From Argopecten irradians (lineage: Eukaryota > Mollusca > Bivalvia > Pectinida > Pectinidae): a stretch of 64,000 nucleotides of DNA. Both the position numbers and the translations under genes were made by a program. The DNA is taken from assembly GCF_041381155.1 (NCBI RefSeq), contig NC_091134.1, positions 42,801,338 to 42,865,337 of the forward strand. Reading direction: 5' to 3'. Below are positions 47,101 through 58,063 of this stretch, piece by piece (within the stretch, counting starts at the first letter, position 1; the number at the start of each line of letters is the position of its first letter). The notes under the pieces were generated by a model, which was given only the letters and a program-made list of their open reading frames with translations, did not search any database and had not been told where the DNA came from.

Positions 47101-50100
47101 CATACTTATTTTGTCACAACCAATTTTTTGTGCAAAATTGATTAAATATATACTATATATATAGTTATATACCAACTACAGACAATACAATTTGCATAAT
47201 TTTGTTATAGAGCAAAATTTTCTAGCACAAAAAGCACTAAAACATAATTATCATTAAAATATGTACATACACATTTTACACCATGTAATTATATGCTAGC
47301 ATATATTATTCGTTATAATTATTGTTAAAAAAATATTGTTTATCTCCTGTCTGAACATTGGAGCTCTTTTACAGTTATTTGAAACATTTGCTGTCAATTT
47401 AACTTGGAAAATCATTTGTATAGAATTACAGAAATACAGCAAAATTATTCTGCGCATGCATTGTTAATGATAAACAGTTTTTAGCCCACCATCATCAGAT
47501 GGTGGGCTATTCAAATCGCCTTTCGTCCGTGGTCCGTCGTCCGTCCGTCCTTCCGTCCGTCCGTCCGTCCGTCCTTCCGTCCGTCCGTCCGTCCGTTAAC
47601 AATTCTTGTTACCACTATTTCTCAGAAAGTACAGAAGGGAGCTTCCTCAAATTTCACATGTAGGTTCCCCTAGGGCCCTAGTTGTGCATATTGCATTTTG
47701 GGACCAATCGGTCAACAAGATGGCCGACTGGCGGCCATCTTGGATTTTGATAGTTAAAGTTTAAAACCGCTATTTCTCAGAAAGTTTTGAAGGGATCTTT
47801 CTCAAATTTCACATGTAGGTTCCCCTAGGGCCCTAGTTGTGCATATTGCATTTTGGGACCAATCGGTCAACAAGATGGCCGACTGGCGGCCATCTTGGAT
47901 TTTGATAGTTAAAGTTTGTTACCGCTATTTCTCAGAAAAGTACTTAAGGGATCTGTCTCAAATTTCACATGTAGGTTCCCCTAGGGCCCTAGTTGTGCAT
48001 ATTGCATTTTGGGACCAATCGGTCAACAAGATGGCCGACTGGCGGCCATCTTGGATTTTGATAGTTAAAGTTTGTTACCGCTATTTCTCAGAAAGTCATG
48101 AAGGGATCTTTCTCAAATTTCATATGTTGGTTCTCCTAGGGCCCTAGTTGTGCATATTGCATTTTGGGACCAATCGGTCAACAAGATGGCCGACTGGCGG
48201 CCATCTTGGATTTTGATAGTTAAAGTTTGTTACCGCTATTTCTCAGAAAGTTTTGAAGGGATCTTTCTCAAATTTCATATGTTGGTTCTCCTAGGGCCCT
48301 AGTTGTGCATATTGCATTTTGGGACCAATCGGTCAACAAGATGGCCGACTGGCGGCCATCTTGGATTTTGATAGTTAAAGTTTGTTACCGCTATTTCTCA
48401 GAAAGTTTTGAAGGGATCTTTCTCAAATTTCATATGTTGGTTCTCCTAGGGCCCTAGTTGTGCATATTGCATTTTGGGACAGATCGGTCAACAAGATGGC
48501 CGACTGGCGGCCATCTTGGATTTTGATAGTTAAAGTTTGTTACCGCTATTTCTCAGAAAGTACTTAAGGGATCTTTCTCAAATATCATATGTTGGTTCTC
48601 TTAGGGCCCTAGTTGTGCATATTGCATTTTGGGACCAATCGGTCAACAATGATGGCCGACCGGCGGCCATCTTGGATTTTGATAGTTAAAGTTTGTTACC
48701 GCTATTTCCCAGAAAGTACTGAAGGGATCTTTCTCAAATTTCATATATAGGTTCCCCTAGGGCCCTAGTTGTGCATATTGCATTTTGGGACCAATCAGTC
48801 AACAAGATGGCCGACCGACTGACGGCCATCTTGGATTTTGATAGTTAAAGTTTGTTACCGCTATTTCTCAGAAAGTACTGAAGGGATCTCTCTCAAATTT
48901 CATATGCATGTTCCCCTTGAACCCTTGTTGTGCATATTGCATTTTGGGAGTGATCGGTCAACAAGATAGCCGACTGGCGGCCATCTTGGATTTTGATAGT
49001 TAAAGTTTGTTAACACTATTTCCCAGAAAGTACTGAAGGAATCTTTCTCAAATTTCATATGTAGGTTCCCCTACGACCCTAGTTGTGCATATTGCATTTT
49101 GGGACAGATCGGTCAGCAAGATGATCGACAGGTAGCCATCTTGAATTTTGATAATTGAAGTTTGTTACTGCTACATATCTCAGAAAGTACTGAAAAGATC
49201 TTTCTCAAGGTTCATATATAGTATGTAGTAAAAGTTTGAAAAGCAGGGAAAAGATCCCTCTTTCTGTTGTCAGACATAGATCATTCTTTGGTGGGCGCCA
49301 AGATCCCTCTGGGATCTCTTGTTATATAAAGAACTGAAATGAAACTTGATCTTGTATGATCATGTTTTCTATTGTCTTTGCCAATAGAGAAGAAAGAAAA
49401 GCAGTACTCCATTGCCTCGAAGCAGTATCTGATATTTACACCTCCGCCTATTCTCACATTGCATCTAAAACGGTTTGAACAGGTAAGTGGTAACTTGGAT
49501 TTTGCCAGTCAAACTTCATTGGAAAGGGTCACAAATGTCGTCAGGTTATTATATTAAGTGTACATAAAGAATCTGTAATCTATTTTGACCTTCAATATTT
49601 CAGTTTAATTTAATAAAGTACACAGTTACAAAGTCTACATTGTTATTAATAGCTTTGATAATGTGTAACATGTTATTATAATGATTTGTTTCTTCTAGGT
49701 CGGCTACAGTTCCAGGAAAGTAAACCGTCATGTAGACTTCCCGTTTGTATTAGACTTGGCACCCTACTGTAGTTCCCTATGTCAGGTAGGAGGATCAGAG
49801 AGTTTTACATTCAATGTTGATTTATATCTTTAAAACTTAATGATAAAAGTGATGCTGACAATTAAATTGTGAAATTTCGATATGTGTATATAGTTATTTT
49901 ATTGCAACACAATTTAGTGCAAAATGTAGTGCAATCTTTGATTCGCCAGCTTGCTAAAATTTCTATACAAAAATGTATTTAAATATAAAGATAGCAAATG
50001 CAATCATATTATGTAATAGCAAATAAGTGCTAAAATAAGATTACTGGTAAAATATAAAATAAAGTATTCTGTGTGCAGTACTAGTTATCGTGATTGAAAG

Positions 50101-50596
50101 AGTTGCCTCTCTTGGCACAATCATGCAGATAAATTTGATGGATTTTATTGGTAGAATTGTACACTGTATTCTCTAGATCTATCTACAAGTAAGTATACAG
50201 TTTGCTTATCCGTCTGACGAGCCTGTTATGTTATTACAGGGTATAAAGCCTGGACAACAGAAGATCCTCTATGCGTTGTATGGTGTAGTAGAACACAGCG
50301 GTCGGCTCAACGCAGGCCATTACACAGCTTACGTAAAGGTACGCCCCAATGTCGGACTAACTAACACATTCTTGGCGTCAGGCTTCCCAAGCAAACGCGA
50401 ATACATCCAGCGCTACATGGAAAACCTGGCTAGTAATGTGTCACTGGAACGTGAGGAATCCATAGATGTACTAGAAGAGAAACTTGTACCACCTGGTCGT
50501 TGGTACCACATCAGTGATAGTCGGGTTTCGGAGGCAACCGAGTCTACGGTACAGAGAGCTCAAGCCTATCTTCTGTTTTATGAACGTATATATTAG
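35586..50596 (+). CDS. USP16/USP45: Ubiquitin carboxyl-terminal hydrolase, USP16/USP45 type, 1109 aa
   Basis: Cysteine protease that removes ubiquitin. Coding exons: 35586-35700, 36096-36181, 36419-36559, 36831-36934, 37279-37382, 37805-37923, 40163-40210, 41229-41515, 41813-41900, 42255-42345, 42626-42714, 43047-43103, 43437-43604, 45485-45668, 45931-47040, 49388-49482, 49699-49785, 50240-50596. Every junction is GT-AG and in phase. Residues about 40-180 form a UBP zinc finger ([34 protein letters not shown]). The catalytic Cys is about residue 232 in [16 protein letters not shown], His about 1018 in [10 protein letters not shown], Asp about 1084 in [12 protein letters not shown]45-like features are [17 protein letters not shown] and the MRV start. 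The start chosen is the first ATG after an in-frame stop; a second ATG 13 codons later ([11 protein letters not shown]) recalls USP16. It is longer than the human proteins (about 815-825 aa) owing to an acidic, Asn/Gly-rich insertion encoded by exons 14 and 15. Molluscs may have one gene for the vertebrate pair. Confidence 0.95.
37686..37804 (+). other. Possible cassette (poison) exon in the USP gene
   Basis: A good acceptor (TTGTTCAG) at 37685 opens a coding-like stretch, [18 protein letters not shown], in phase with the preceding exon. The frame meets a TAG at 37802-37804, which is also the acceptor of the next constitutive exon at 37805. The only in-phase donors would leave introns of 23 or 35 bases. 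Skipping this segment joins 37382 to 37805 perfectly in frame, so the main transcript probably omits it. Confidence 0.35.
37986..40016 (+). mobile_element. Helentron-like repeat, family C, interrupted by a pogo-like element
   Basis: In USP intron 6-7. It begins after a T run with a hairpin, GGACACCTGAGAC..GTCTCAAGTGACC. It ends with the GC-rich hairpin GGCCCATGGGCC immediately followed by TCTTGTT. Internal segments repeat (AAAATTGTGAATTATATGAC twice; AAATACTCTTCATAG twice). Without the 1292-bp insertion at 38270-39561 it is about 740 bp. It has no protein coding content, so it is non-autonomous. A 5' fragment of the same family is at about 51774. Confidence 0.65.
38270..39561. mobile_element. 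pogo/Tigger-like non-autonomous DNA transposon, 1292 bp
   Basis: The ends are CAGAGGATTCCGCTTATTTG (left) and the complement of CAGAGGACTCCACATAATCG (right), flanked by TA on both sides. Subterminal motifs AATAACCGGAGTATTCGAAT and AATAACCGAAATATTCGAAT face each other. CAG-starting ends rich in TTATTCGAAT motifs and TA duplication are typical of pogo-group elements. No transposase frame remains. It interrupts a family C repeat. Confidence 0.75.
40958..41095 (+). repeat. Helentron-like 5' fragment, family D
   Basis: Starts TTTTAGTTATCTCCCGC with a foldback (ATCTCCCG..CGGGGAT), then TTTGTCCGTCTGTCTGT. A 20-base unit, GGATGGAAATTCCACAAATT, is repeated in tandem near 41037-41085. It lies in the intron before USP exon 8. 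Confidence 0.45.
43613..43856 (+). repeat. 244-bp duplication, first copy
   Basis: Almost identical to 44355-44598 with a constant offset of 742 bases; I noticed one substitution (TATATCTT versus TATTTCTT). It starts eight bases after the donor of USP exon 13. An ATC microsatellite lies between the copies. Confidence 0.85.
44036..44320. repeat. ATC/CAT microsatellite, imperfect
   Basis: Long CATCAT runs with interruptions such as AATC and TTCATC. It generates poly-His, poly-Ser, poly-Ile and poly-Asp frames on both strands, which are not genes. Confidence 0.95.
44355..44598 (+). repeat. 244-bp duplication, second copy
   Basis: Second copy of the segment at 43613-43856, on the far side of the ATC microsatellite. 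The near identity points to a recent event or an assembly effect. Confidence 0.85.
44757..45420 (+). mobile_element. tRNA-derived SINE split by a Helentron-like insertion
   Basis: The SINE head (GTGGCTGAGTGGTTAAGAA, CATATTACC, CCCTCCACCTAATGGG) runs to 44876. The tail resumes at 45361 with CTCTAGGCACTTAGATTTTC, TTCCACCTCC and CCAGCACATCCTTAAAT. It is the same SINE type as at 35081, which shows the expected continuous order GGTTTTTCTCC..CTTTCCTCCACC across the break. Confidence 0.65.
44877..45360 (+). mobile_element. Helentron-like repeat, family A
   Basis: Starts with a hairpin AGCTCGCCTATTC..GAATAGGGGGAGCT after a T run. It carries two tandem units of about 170 bp (TTGAGCAAGTTTCT..CATAATACAACCAATTTGGG type). 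Near the 3' end GAATAGGCGAGCT is an inverted copy of the start, followed by hairpin GCTGTTCTCCAACAGC and TCTTGTT. Inserted into a SINE within USP intron 13-14. No coding content. Confidence 0.65.
47480..49323 (+). mobile_element. Helentron-like repeat, family B, with about ten 155-bp units
   Basis: Begins TTTTTAGCCCACCATC with hairpin AGCCCACCATC..GATGGTGGGCT, followed by a CCGT microsatellite. Then come about ten tandem units of about 155 bp (TTTCTCAGAAAGT, CATATTGCATTTTGGGACC, AAGATGGCCGACTGGCGGCC). It ends with TTGGTGGGCGCC, hairpin AGATCCCTCTGGGATCT and CTTGTT. Each unit holds the palindrome AAGATGGCCG-5-CGGCCATCTT. It lies in the intron between USP exons 15 and 16. An old reverse copy is at 24330-25094. 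Confidence 0.75.
47524..47596. repeat. CCGT microsatellite
   Basis: CCGT repeats with TTCCGT interruptions near the 5' end of the family B element. A microsatellite at this position is typical of such elements. Confidence 0.85.
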
Positions 50597-51185
50597 ACAC
50601 CACACCAGGACTGTAGGAACAGTCTTTGCTTCAATGATCAGTGAGATTTCAGGATGATTATTGCCTATCATTTCCTAGTTGAACAATGAAGGAATTTTAT
50701 TATGTAGCTATGATATGTAACTTACATTGTACTGCTCTATTAACTTGTTCATCCCTTGAATCACATTTGAACTCTTCAATTTCCATATTTGGATTAGTTG
50801 ATATTGAAGTTTAAGTGGTAAATGGTATGGAGTTTGTTGTTGTGGCTAGCTTAACTCCAACCTGATGTGATAATTTATAGAGGCTAGCATTTGTTAAGTG
50901 ATCATGTTTTTAGTCAGAATAATTTCTGATTCCATGGTTAGTTAATGTCAATTTATTATTGACATGACTTCATCCTTGGTTCAAGAGCTTTGAACTTTGT
51001 TAAGATGTAAAGAAGGGATGTTTTGTTATGTACACGATATATTCAAGTGTAATACCAATAATGTTAAAACTTAGTGATTTTTTAATGATATCTTAAACTA
51101 CAAAAATTACAAAACTTCTACAAAAGCAGTATAGTGATGACTATTACAAATTGGTGCTCCTAATAAAAGTGATTATCAGTAGCAA
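50597..51185 (+). other. USP 3' untranslated region
   Basis: AT-rich sequence after the USP stop codon, ending near the AATAAA at 51162-51167. Confidence 0.5.
51162..51167 (+). terminator. Candidate polyadenylation signal of the USP gene
   Basis: First clear AATAAA after the stop codon at 50594-50596, about 570 bases downstream. A later AATAAA near 54030 could be an alternative end. Confidence 0.45.
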
Positions 51186-54100
51186 AATGGAACAGTAAAC
51201 TTCCCCATGTGTCAATATTATTATCAACCTAACCAAATAGTTATACTATTGTACTAGCTGCGACTTGTACTCTAGTGTGGCTTATTTGTGAACAAAACCA
51301 GGAAAAAAAATGTTAAAATAGGCCTTTGTAGCTTTCACTGTAATGTTCCATTATAAATATATGAAAGAGTGATAAACTTTGTTTTACCGTATTTGTATGA
51401 TTTTGATTATTATGAAAATTGTCATTTAAAACACAAAATTGAGAAATAATTGAGATCCAAAAATTACAAAAAAAATTTAATAAATTTGAATCCATATTCC
51501 AGAGTCTTTTCAGTAACCAAGATACATTACACATGAAATTTTACGTTTACATGTACTTGAATGTTGGTTGGCTGCAAGTGAACCCCTCTTTAGCTAGTAA
51601 TCTCTTTATAAAATGTGTACATTTACAAAGATGTATGTGTGTTGGAGCTTTTTTTGCACATGATTTACAGCCTTGATCTGTTCCAATAACCTAATTAAAC
51701 CTCTAAGTCTTTCACTGGGATGAACTAAGGACAGTTATACAATGCTGTTAGCATGAATTACAAAACTCCATTTTAGGTCACCTGAGAAGAAGTCGCCTTT
51801 TGTCTGGTGTCGTGCATTATCTCTCATCCATCATAAACATTTTGGACTTCTCAGTATTAAGCCATAAGACCTAGATACACGATACATTTGTATTGTGTCT
51901 TAATTTTATTATTAGCATGCTGGGATGAATTGCTATTAAGTTAGTTTAAATCAAAGGTTTTGACCTCCATTCAAGGTTGCAGATACCGATACATGTATGT
52001 TAAAATCATTCTATTACTTGGAAGAAACTTCTTGCATAGCATGCTATATAGTAATAGTTCACCAAGTTTGTTGAAATGAAAAACCGTAACTTGTATTAAA
52101 GGTAATATAATAGCATTCATTGCCTTAATCTCCAAACCATGGCCACCTCTCATGCATTCATTCAAGAGACATGATATCAGAGGGTACCATGTTTATGTGT
52201 AAACATGTTCACTAGATGAGTAAGGTGGCAGATAAATGGAGCAAAAATAAGTCTTCTTGTTAAGTCAGTTTATTTGTAAATTTGGTACATAAATATGATA
52301 ACAAACTATGGAATCTTAGATAACTTAATGTATGGTGATGTATTACCTTCATTTGGTATACCTCTAGATTTAACAGGTATTGACTAGATACATAGTGTTT
52401 CGCACACAAAAAATCATGTATCATTAACATGTAAATAATTCATAATTAGTGAAATTATTAATTGCATTGTTTATCCATTATAATCAATTAATTAAGGCTG
52501 ATTTTTTTTTTCTGTGTTTGTTTGTCATCCTCGAAAGAGCACAGTTGTAAAGTCATTGATCTGCTAGGAATGGCAGCAGAACATGTATATGTATAAAGAA
52601 TTTTTAATTTTCTTGCAATTTTTGTGCCATTTAGAAATTTTAATTTTAATTCTTCCATGCATTGATATACTGTGTTTCATTAATAATACTAAGTTATGCT
52701 GGTAATGACACTTCCTGCAGCAAAACAAAAATACAATCCTGCATACAGTGATTGTAGTGAATACCATAAAATTTACTTCTTCATTAGACTCTCTTGGAAG
52801 TTTGCTATTGCATGATATACATCTTTTTACTGCTTGATCTTTTCACTTCATATTTAATTTTTAACCATTTTCTAAAAAGGATTGTCTTATGACTGAGATA
52901 CTGTATATCTAGTTCAAAGTGGTTTTTTTAATTTTGTGTTGGTACTGTTGTACATAAAATTGTTGATAGTTTTGATACATGCTAATCACATGATTAACAT
53001 AGTATTTACTTATTTCAGTGAAATTTCTCTTGACTTCATTTCTGCCGTGCATTATCAAAAAAGTGAAGTTTTTGAATGCTGGGTTGAGGTTACAGAATTG
53101 TTTAATGCTCAGTGAAGTGTTATGGTAATACTAAACAGTATAAGACAGACTTTGTAGAAGAGTGAGTTGAGGATTGGTTACAAATTAGGATGAGTAATAT
53201 GTACCATCACGATAACGACGACTATCAGACCAGTGGGCCTGCTTCTGTGTGCGCAGGTCTGTGGCCGTAAATCAAATGCCTACTGTTGCGTTTAGGGATG
53301 TTTAATTCATAGGGTGACAGGACTAATCAGGTCCTGTACAACAGGAAGCAGGACGGAGCTTGAACTATGTTCGTTCTTCCTGATTCATTCATACGAATGT
53401 TCAATTTTAGAAAATTGAATTAATTGTCCACTTTTAACAAGGATAATCACTTCTTATTGAACTAAAACTTTATCAAGTTGTTCTTACCAGGCATCATCAG
53501 TCATTTCATATGGATAAAGAAAAAGATGAAAAAAATATATGTATAGATCTACCTAGTTCTCAATTAAAATTTCAGAGTTGTTTAGGATCAGGAGAATTTG
53601 CTTTAAAGTCTGCTATTTGACAAACTTTATGAATTTATTGGAATTTTCCCTATTTGTAATACTAAGAAAGTTCCTCCTAATTCAAAGTCTTCGCGCTATT
53701 AGTTTAGATAATTTTGTATTTTATATCAATCATGTTCAGTGTTCAGCTGTAGTTTTGACATCCTATTCGTTGATTATGATAAAAGATTTCTAGTGCTGTT
53801 TACAATCCGTTATTAATTGTTTAGAATTACGTACAATTCTAATAGTGACTACCTGTGACTTCCGTTTACCAGTCACTTGACAATGGTGTCTCCCCATAGG
53901 TATTAGGTATTCATATAGATTATGTGTATCACATGCTGGTGGGTAATTTTTGGGAGTAATTACTGTTGATTATTGTTAAGAGACATTTTCATATACTTGT
54001 TATAAGATGTACACACAATAGGTATCTTATAATAAAACAATTGATAAAATGTATTGTCTAGATCTCTACTGTTAATGTCCGGTCATTAATTCCAATGAAC

Positions 54101-54599
54101 GGAAACCAGTGCCAGTAATATTAATATGTTTCTTGTTCTTAACCAATTTTGTCCAGTCTATTACTTTTAAACCTTTGTAAACGTACTGTTTTTGACACAA
54201 TCAAGCTTGATCTTAAAATTGATTTCGAACAGGTTAAGGCGGCGAAGAATTCACACATCTGAAGTAATTGCTACAGAGAGGACATATGTAGAATGCAATT
54301 AGCAGAATCATATTATAGTATAAAATGTCTGGCTCTGTTATGATTACGCTAAATTATATACAGCACCTTGGTGGCTGACATCAAATCAGTGTGTGGTGTA
54401 CTGCTTTGAGGATTATAAAAAACCGGTTTTTTGTTTGTTTGTTTTTTTAAATCGTAGACAAATTATATTATACGAACAACGGTAATAAAGCTTACATTGT
54501 CTGGTTACAACCTTATCTATGCTGAATGGCATATTTTCATATTTTTAGTTAAAAAATGACCTGCATGAATCAAGAAGTACAAGAAAAAAGTGAAGCAGT
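51186..54599. other. Intergenic between the USP gene and the third minisatellite
   Basis: No gene seen. At about 51774-51895 a family C Helentron-like 5' end (TTTTAGGTCACCTGAG, then GTCGCCTTTTGTCTGG) is present as a fragment. The rest is AT-rich without recognisable features. Confidence 0.4.
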
Positions 54600-55340
54600 T
54601 GAGGAATAGAATCAATTAAAACATTAGAACGAACCAGGACTTGATAAAACAACCGATAATGCGAGGACAAAGTGAGAAAAATCGTGATCAAATCTATAAT
54701 AAAGCATGAATCAATTTGGATTTAAGAACAAACTTAGATCAGTTGGTATAGGCAAATCAAGTTTGAACCATTTAGAATAAGAGAGTTAAACTTGCTCTAT
54801 CGGCATATGAGAACAAAGCTTGAACCAGTTGGGACATTAGAACAAAGCTCGATATAATCGGGACATGAGAACAAAGCATGAACCAATCGGGACATTAGAA
54901 CAATATAGATATGAGAACAAAGCTTGAAACAATCGAGGCTCGAGAACAAGCTTGAACCAATAGAGATATGAGACAAAAGCTTCGACCAATGAAGACATGA
55001 GAACAAAGCTTGAACCAATGAAGAGATGAGAACAAAGCTTGGACCTATCGAGACTCGAGAACAAAGCTTAAACAAAAGGTGATATAAGTACAAAACTGGA
55101 ACCAATGGAGACATGAAAACAAAGCTTGGACCAACGGAGATATATATGAGAACAAAGCTTGGACCAATCGAGACTTGAGAACTAAGATTAAACAAAATTA
55201 GGACGTGTTAACAATGTTTGAACCAAGCGGGGAAATCGGAACCAAGCCTAAATCATTCGGGAAATCAGAAGAAAAATTGAAGCAGTCGGGACACGAGAAA
55301 AACATAGAATAAATTTGGATAATAGAACAAAACGTTAATG
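54600..55340. repeat. Degenerate minisatellite of about 29 bp
   Basis: Unit roughly ATGAGAACAAAGCTTGAACC plus AATCGGGAC, about 24 diverged copies. The array produces a 132-codon minus-strand frame with recurring GPSFVL and CSHIS-like motifs, which is an artefact of the repeat. Confidence 0.8.
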
Positions 55341-57814
55341 AACCAATTGCTACCAGATATATTGTCATTGTAGTTAAAGGCCCAATAACTTTTTGAAACG
55401 GCTTTTGAATTTTGAAATGATTACTGTAAAACGAGTTTAGTAATTATGTAGAGTCGCAAAAGTTATTAGTTTACCGTTAATACTAACCTTATCATCACAT
55501 AGTTAACAGTTTATTTTAAGTAAATTAGATGTTATTTTCGTAACGCGAGTCATATATCTCCCGCCGTCAACCTAATCACCGCGCGTTAGTTGACTTTCAC
55601 ACCGCTAGACGGCCAAATAGCTAAATGAATCTTCACTGATCTTACGCAAGCGATATACTTTTCTGATGTTATGAATTGTTTTTAAGAGTTTTTATGTTAT
55701 TGTTTTGTTTCGGGAAGGTAGTGAGCCTTTAGATACGATACGACATATGTATTATCTATGTTGGGTTCTTTACATTATCTCTGGGTATACCCTTCCAGAT
55801 CCGATCCACGTTCCTGGGAACGCTTTCGTATCCACTTAGCTTAATTTGCATATATATCAAATCTGGAGATTAAATCAATGGTTTCTTTTGACATAACATT
55901 CCGCTTGTGAAGGTTTCCGGGACGTTTGTGCTTGAAATACAACACTCACCTGTAGCATGGCTAGTTATTTGTACAAACTTATCGTCTCGATGGCCCTGGC
56001 CAGTCAATGAAAACTAAGCCCTTTTATGATCGAGTGTGGGTACTTTTCAATAAAGGGGCTTTCCTCAAGGACCTATTGGGGGCCCAGAAAGCCGATCCCG
56101 GGGCTGTATATCATAAGGTACTTTGTCGTGAGGATCAGCGACGATCCCAATGGCCAGATCAGGATGATCGTCCGACAGGCACTAGGATTAGAAGTGATCT
56201 GCCATGATGGAGTAATTCTGTCTTGGCCTGTGAAGAGTAAGCCCTGCTATATTTCTGACGGACTCATTTTCTTCTTACGGTACAAGTAAATCATACAGAC
56301 GGACATTCGAATACCAACTTTTCAAATATATGATCAGGCAAGATAGAATGAATCACTTAGACTTGTGAACTCTGTGGAAAGAGGCTTGTCGTGTAAGTCG
56401 ACGACATGATGTAAACTGTTTGACAAGAACATTACATGTAATTTCAATGATAAGAAAGGGTAGCCCAGACATGACATGGACTCCAATGACAAATGTTTGA
56501 CAAGAGAGACTTGGGCGGCATAGCACCAAATAAGAACGGACCAACTTTATGACAAAAGAGCTTGAACATTCATGACCTGTTTTCAAAAGTTTAGGAAAAT
56601 AGTGTGAAAATTGTTTCGGTATGTTCTTTATCATTTTCATTTACGAAGGTAACATTGGTGTTGATAAATAAATTAGGAAATAACTCAGTATTGTCTATGT
56701 TTAAAATACCATAGTTCTCCTGAAATGTAACCTAACGTGAATTAGCCGCCAACAAGTTGAGCTATAACGAAGCCGCCTAGCTAGCCGACCGTATATGAAT
56801 TAACTGACAATTCCTTAAGGGTATAGTGTTTCTTCTTCATAAATGTATTAGTTTCGTCCAATTAAATTGACATTATCAGTCTATAACAGAAATCTGTAAT
56901 TCTAATCCTAATACGAGTAGATTCTTAGCAGCTCTGGGAAATTTGATCCTAAGTCACTATTTGACATTCCAATTAATATTTGGCTTCGTTTCCCAATAAA
57001 GCGGTTCCTTTCACTAAGAACGCGTGCGTTCAGTTTATATCTTCGCACGCGACCCCAAAAACACTTACAGGATCAAGATTGAGTCCATATTGGGATTTGA
57101 TGAACTATTGCTAGCTCAATGTCTATCAATTTTCAAAATGTGGTCCAAGTTTGCTTTTAATTAAAACCAAGCTTTATCAATCGGTTGAGATAGGGTCGTA
57201 CTGTTTTATCGTTAAGTGGCACTGTGGGGATTATTTGCTTCAAAATAATAACAATCGATCCGAATAACGGCCCGATCACCCCGCTATCATAGTCAATAAG
57301 ACAAGAATGCACAAGGGACCAGATATTACTGTAAATAGTGGGTCTGAACTACACCGGCCTCTACATAAAGTTCGTTTACACAGAAATGTCGACCATGCGT
57401 CTGATTACTCAAACATTTACTTCTAACACGGTGAAACATCATCTAGTTACAATTCAGCCTTGATTACACAATGCATTGTGTTATGTAATGTTATATTGTT
57501 TAACCAGATTTGCATGTCTGGCATTGTTCCTTATTTGGCTCCATCGATAATGTCGGATTTATCATTCATCATTTCAGATTTAAGATACCATGTACCGATA
57601 CTGTTCACATTTCACTACAGCAAGATTTGACAAAAGTGTTCCCTCCAAAATACAGGAAAACTAATATCAATTTTATAAATCTGTCCAAAAAAATATGATT
57701 ACACATACCTGGCACAAAACAAAATTGTGACTGAAAAACTCATTAAATCAATAAATATTCTACAAAATATATCATAACATCATAAGTCTGCCTTCACTCA
57801 ATCAATGCAATAGG
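55341..57814. other. Intergenic with one possible coding exon
   Basis: Apart from the candidate frame at 56026-56289 nothing was recognised. Several small frames lack splice or end signals. Confidence 0.3.
56026..56289 (+). CDS. Possible unrecognised exon or gene remnant
   Basis: An 87-codon frame whose second half looks protein-like: RISDDPNGQIRMIVRQALG, LEVICHDGVILSWPVKSKPC, YISDGLIFFLRYK. An overlapping 66-codon frame covers the same DNA. There is a nearby in-frame stop upstream, and I see no strong acceptor or polyadenylation signal. I do not recognise the family. It could be the last exon of a gene, a remnant, or chance. Confidence 0.2.
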   Translation: MIECGYFSIKGLSSRTYWGPRKPIPGLYIIRYFVVRISDDPNGQIRMIVRQALGLEVICHDGVILSWPVKSKPCYISDGLIFFLRYK

Positions 57815-58063
57815 TTGGCAGGTAGTAATGCGCGAGGTACTTGCTCGTGTTTTTTGGGGGACTGCTGTATGTGTAGTGGGACTCTTCATTTCAAAATGCT
57901 TTATCACGGTAGTATGCTAACAAACATAGCGAACAGCACACCCAAGCGAGCCTTTTATACTGACAACGGACAAGCCAGTCGTCCCGTTCCAGGTATGCTG
58001 AACGTTAAGCAGGAGCAGAGACAACAATAGGATACGTCTTCATAGACATTGATAATTGTAAGT
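57815..58063 (+). other. Possible exon with a good splice donor
   Basis: A frame ending at 58030 contains TPKRAFYTDNGQ, SRPVPGMLNVKQEQRQQ and a VKQE sequence like a SUMO-attachment motif. About 30 bases after the stop there is an excellent donor, TTGTAAGTATC, at about 58059. It may be an untranslated or alternatively used exon of an unknown gene. The start is uncertain; an internal ATG gives a product of about 44 residues. Confidence 0.25.

Noticed and set aside
47839-48147. 102-codon plus-strand frame
   Set aside because: It spans two units of the family B tandem repeat and repeats itself; not a gene.
54797-55195. 132-codon minus-strand frame
   Set aside because: It follows the degenerate 29-bp minisatellite; hydrophobic content comes from the repeat.
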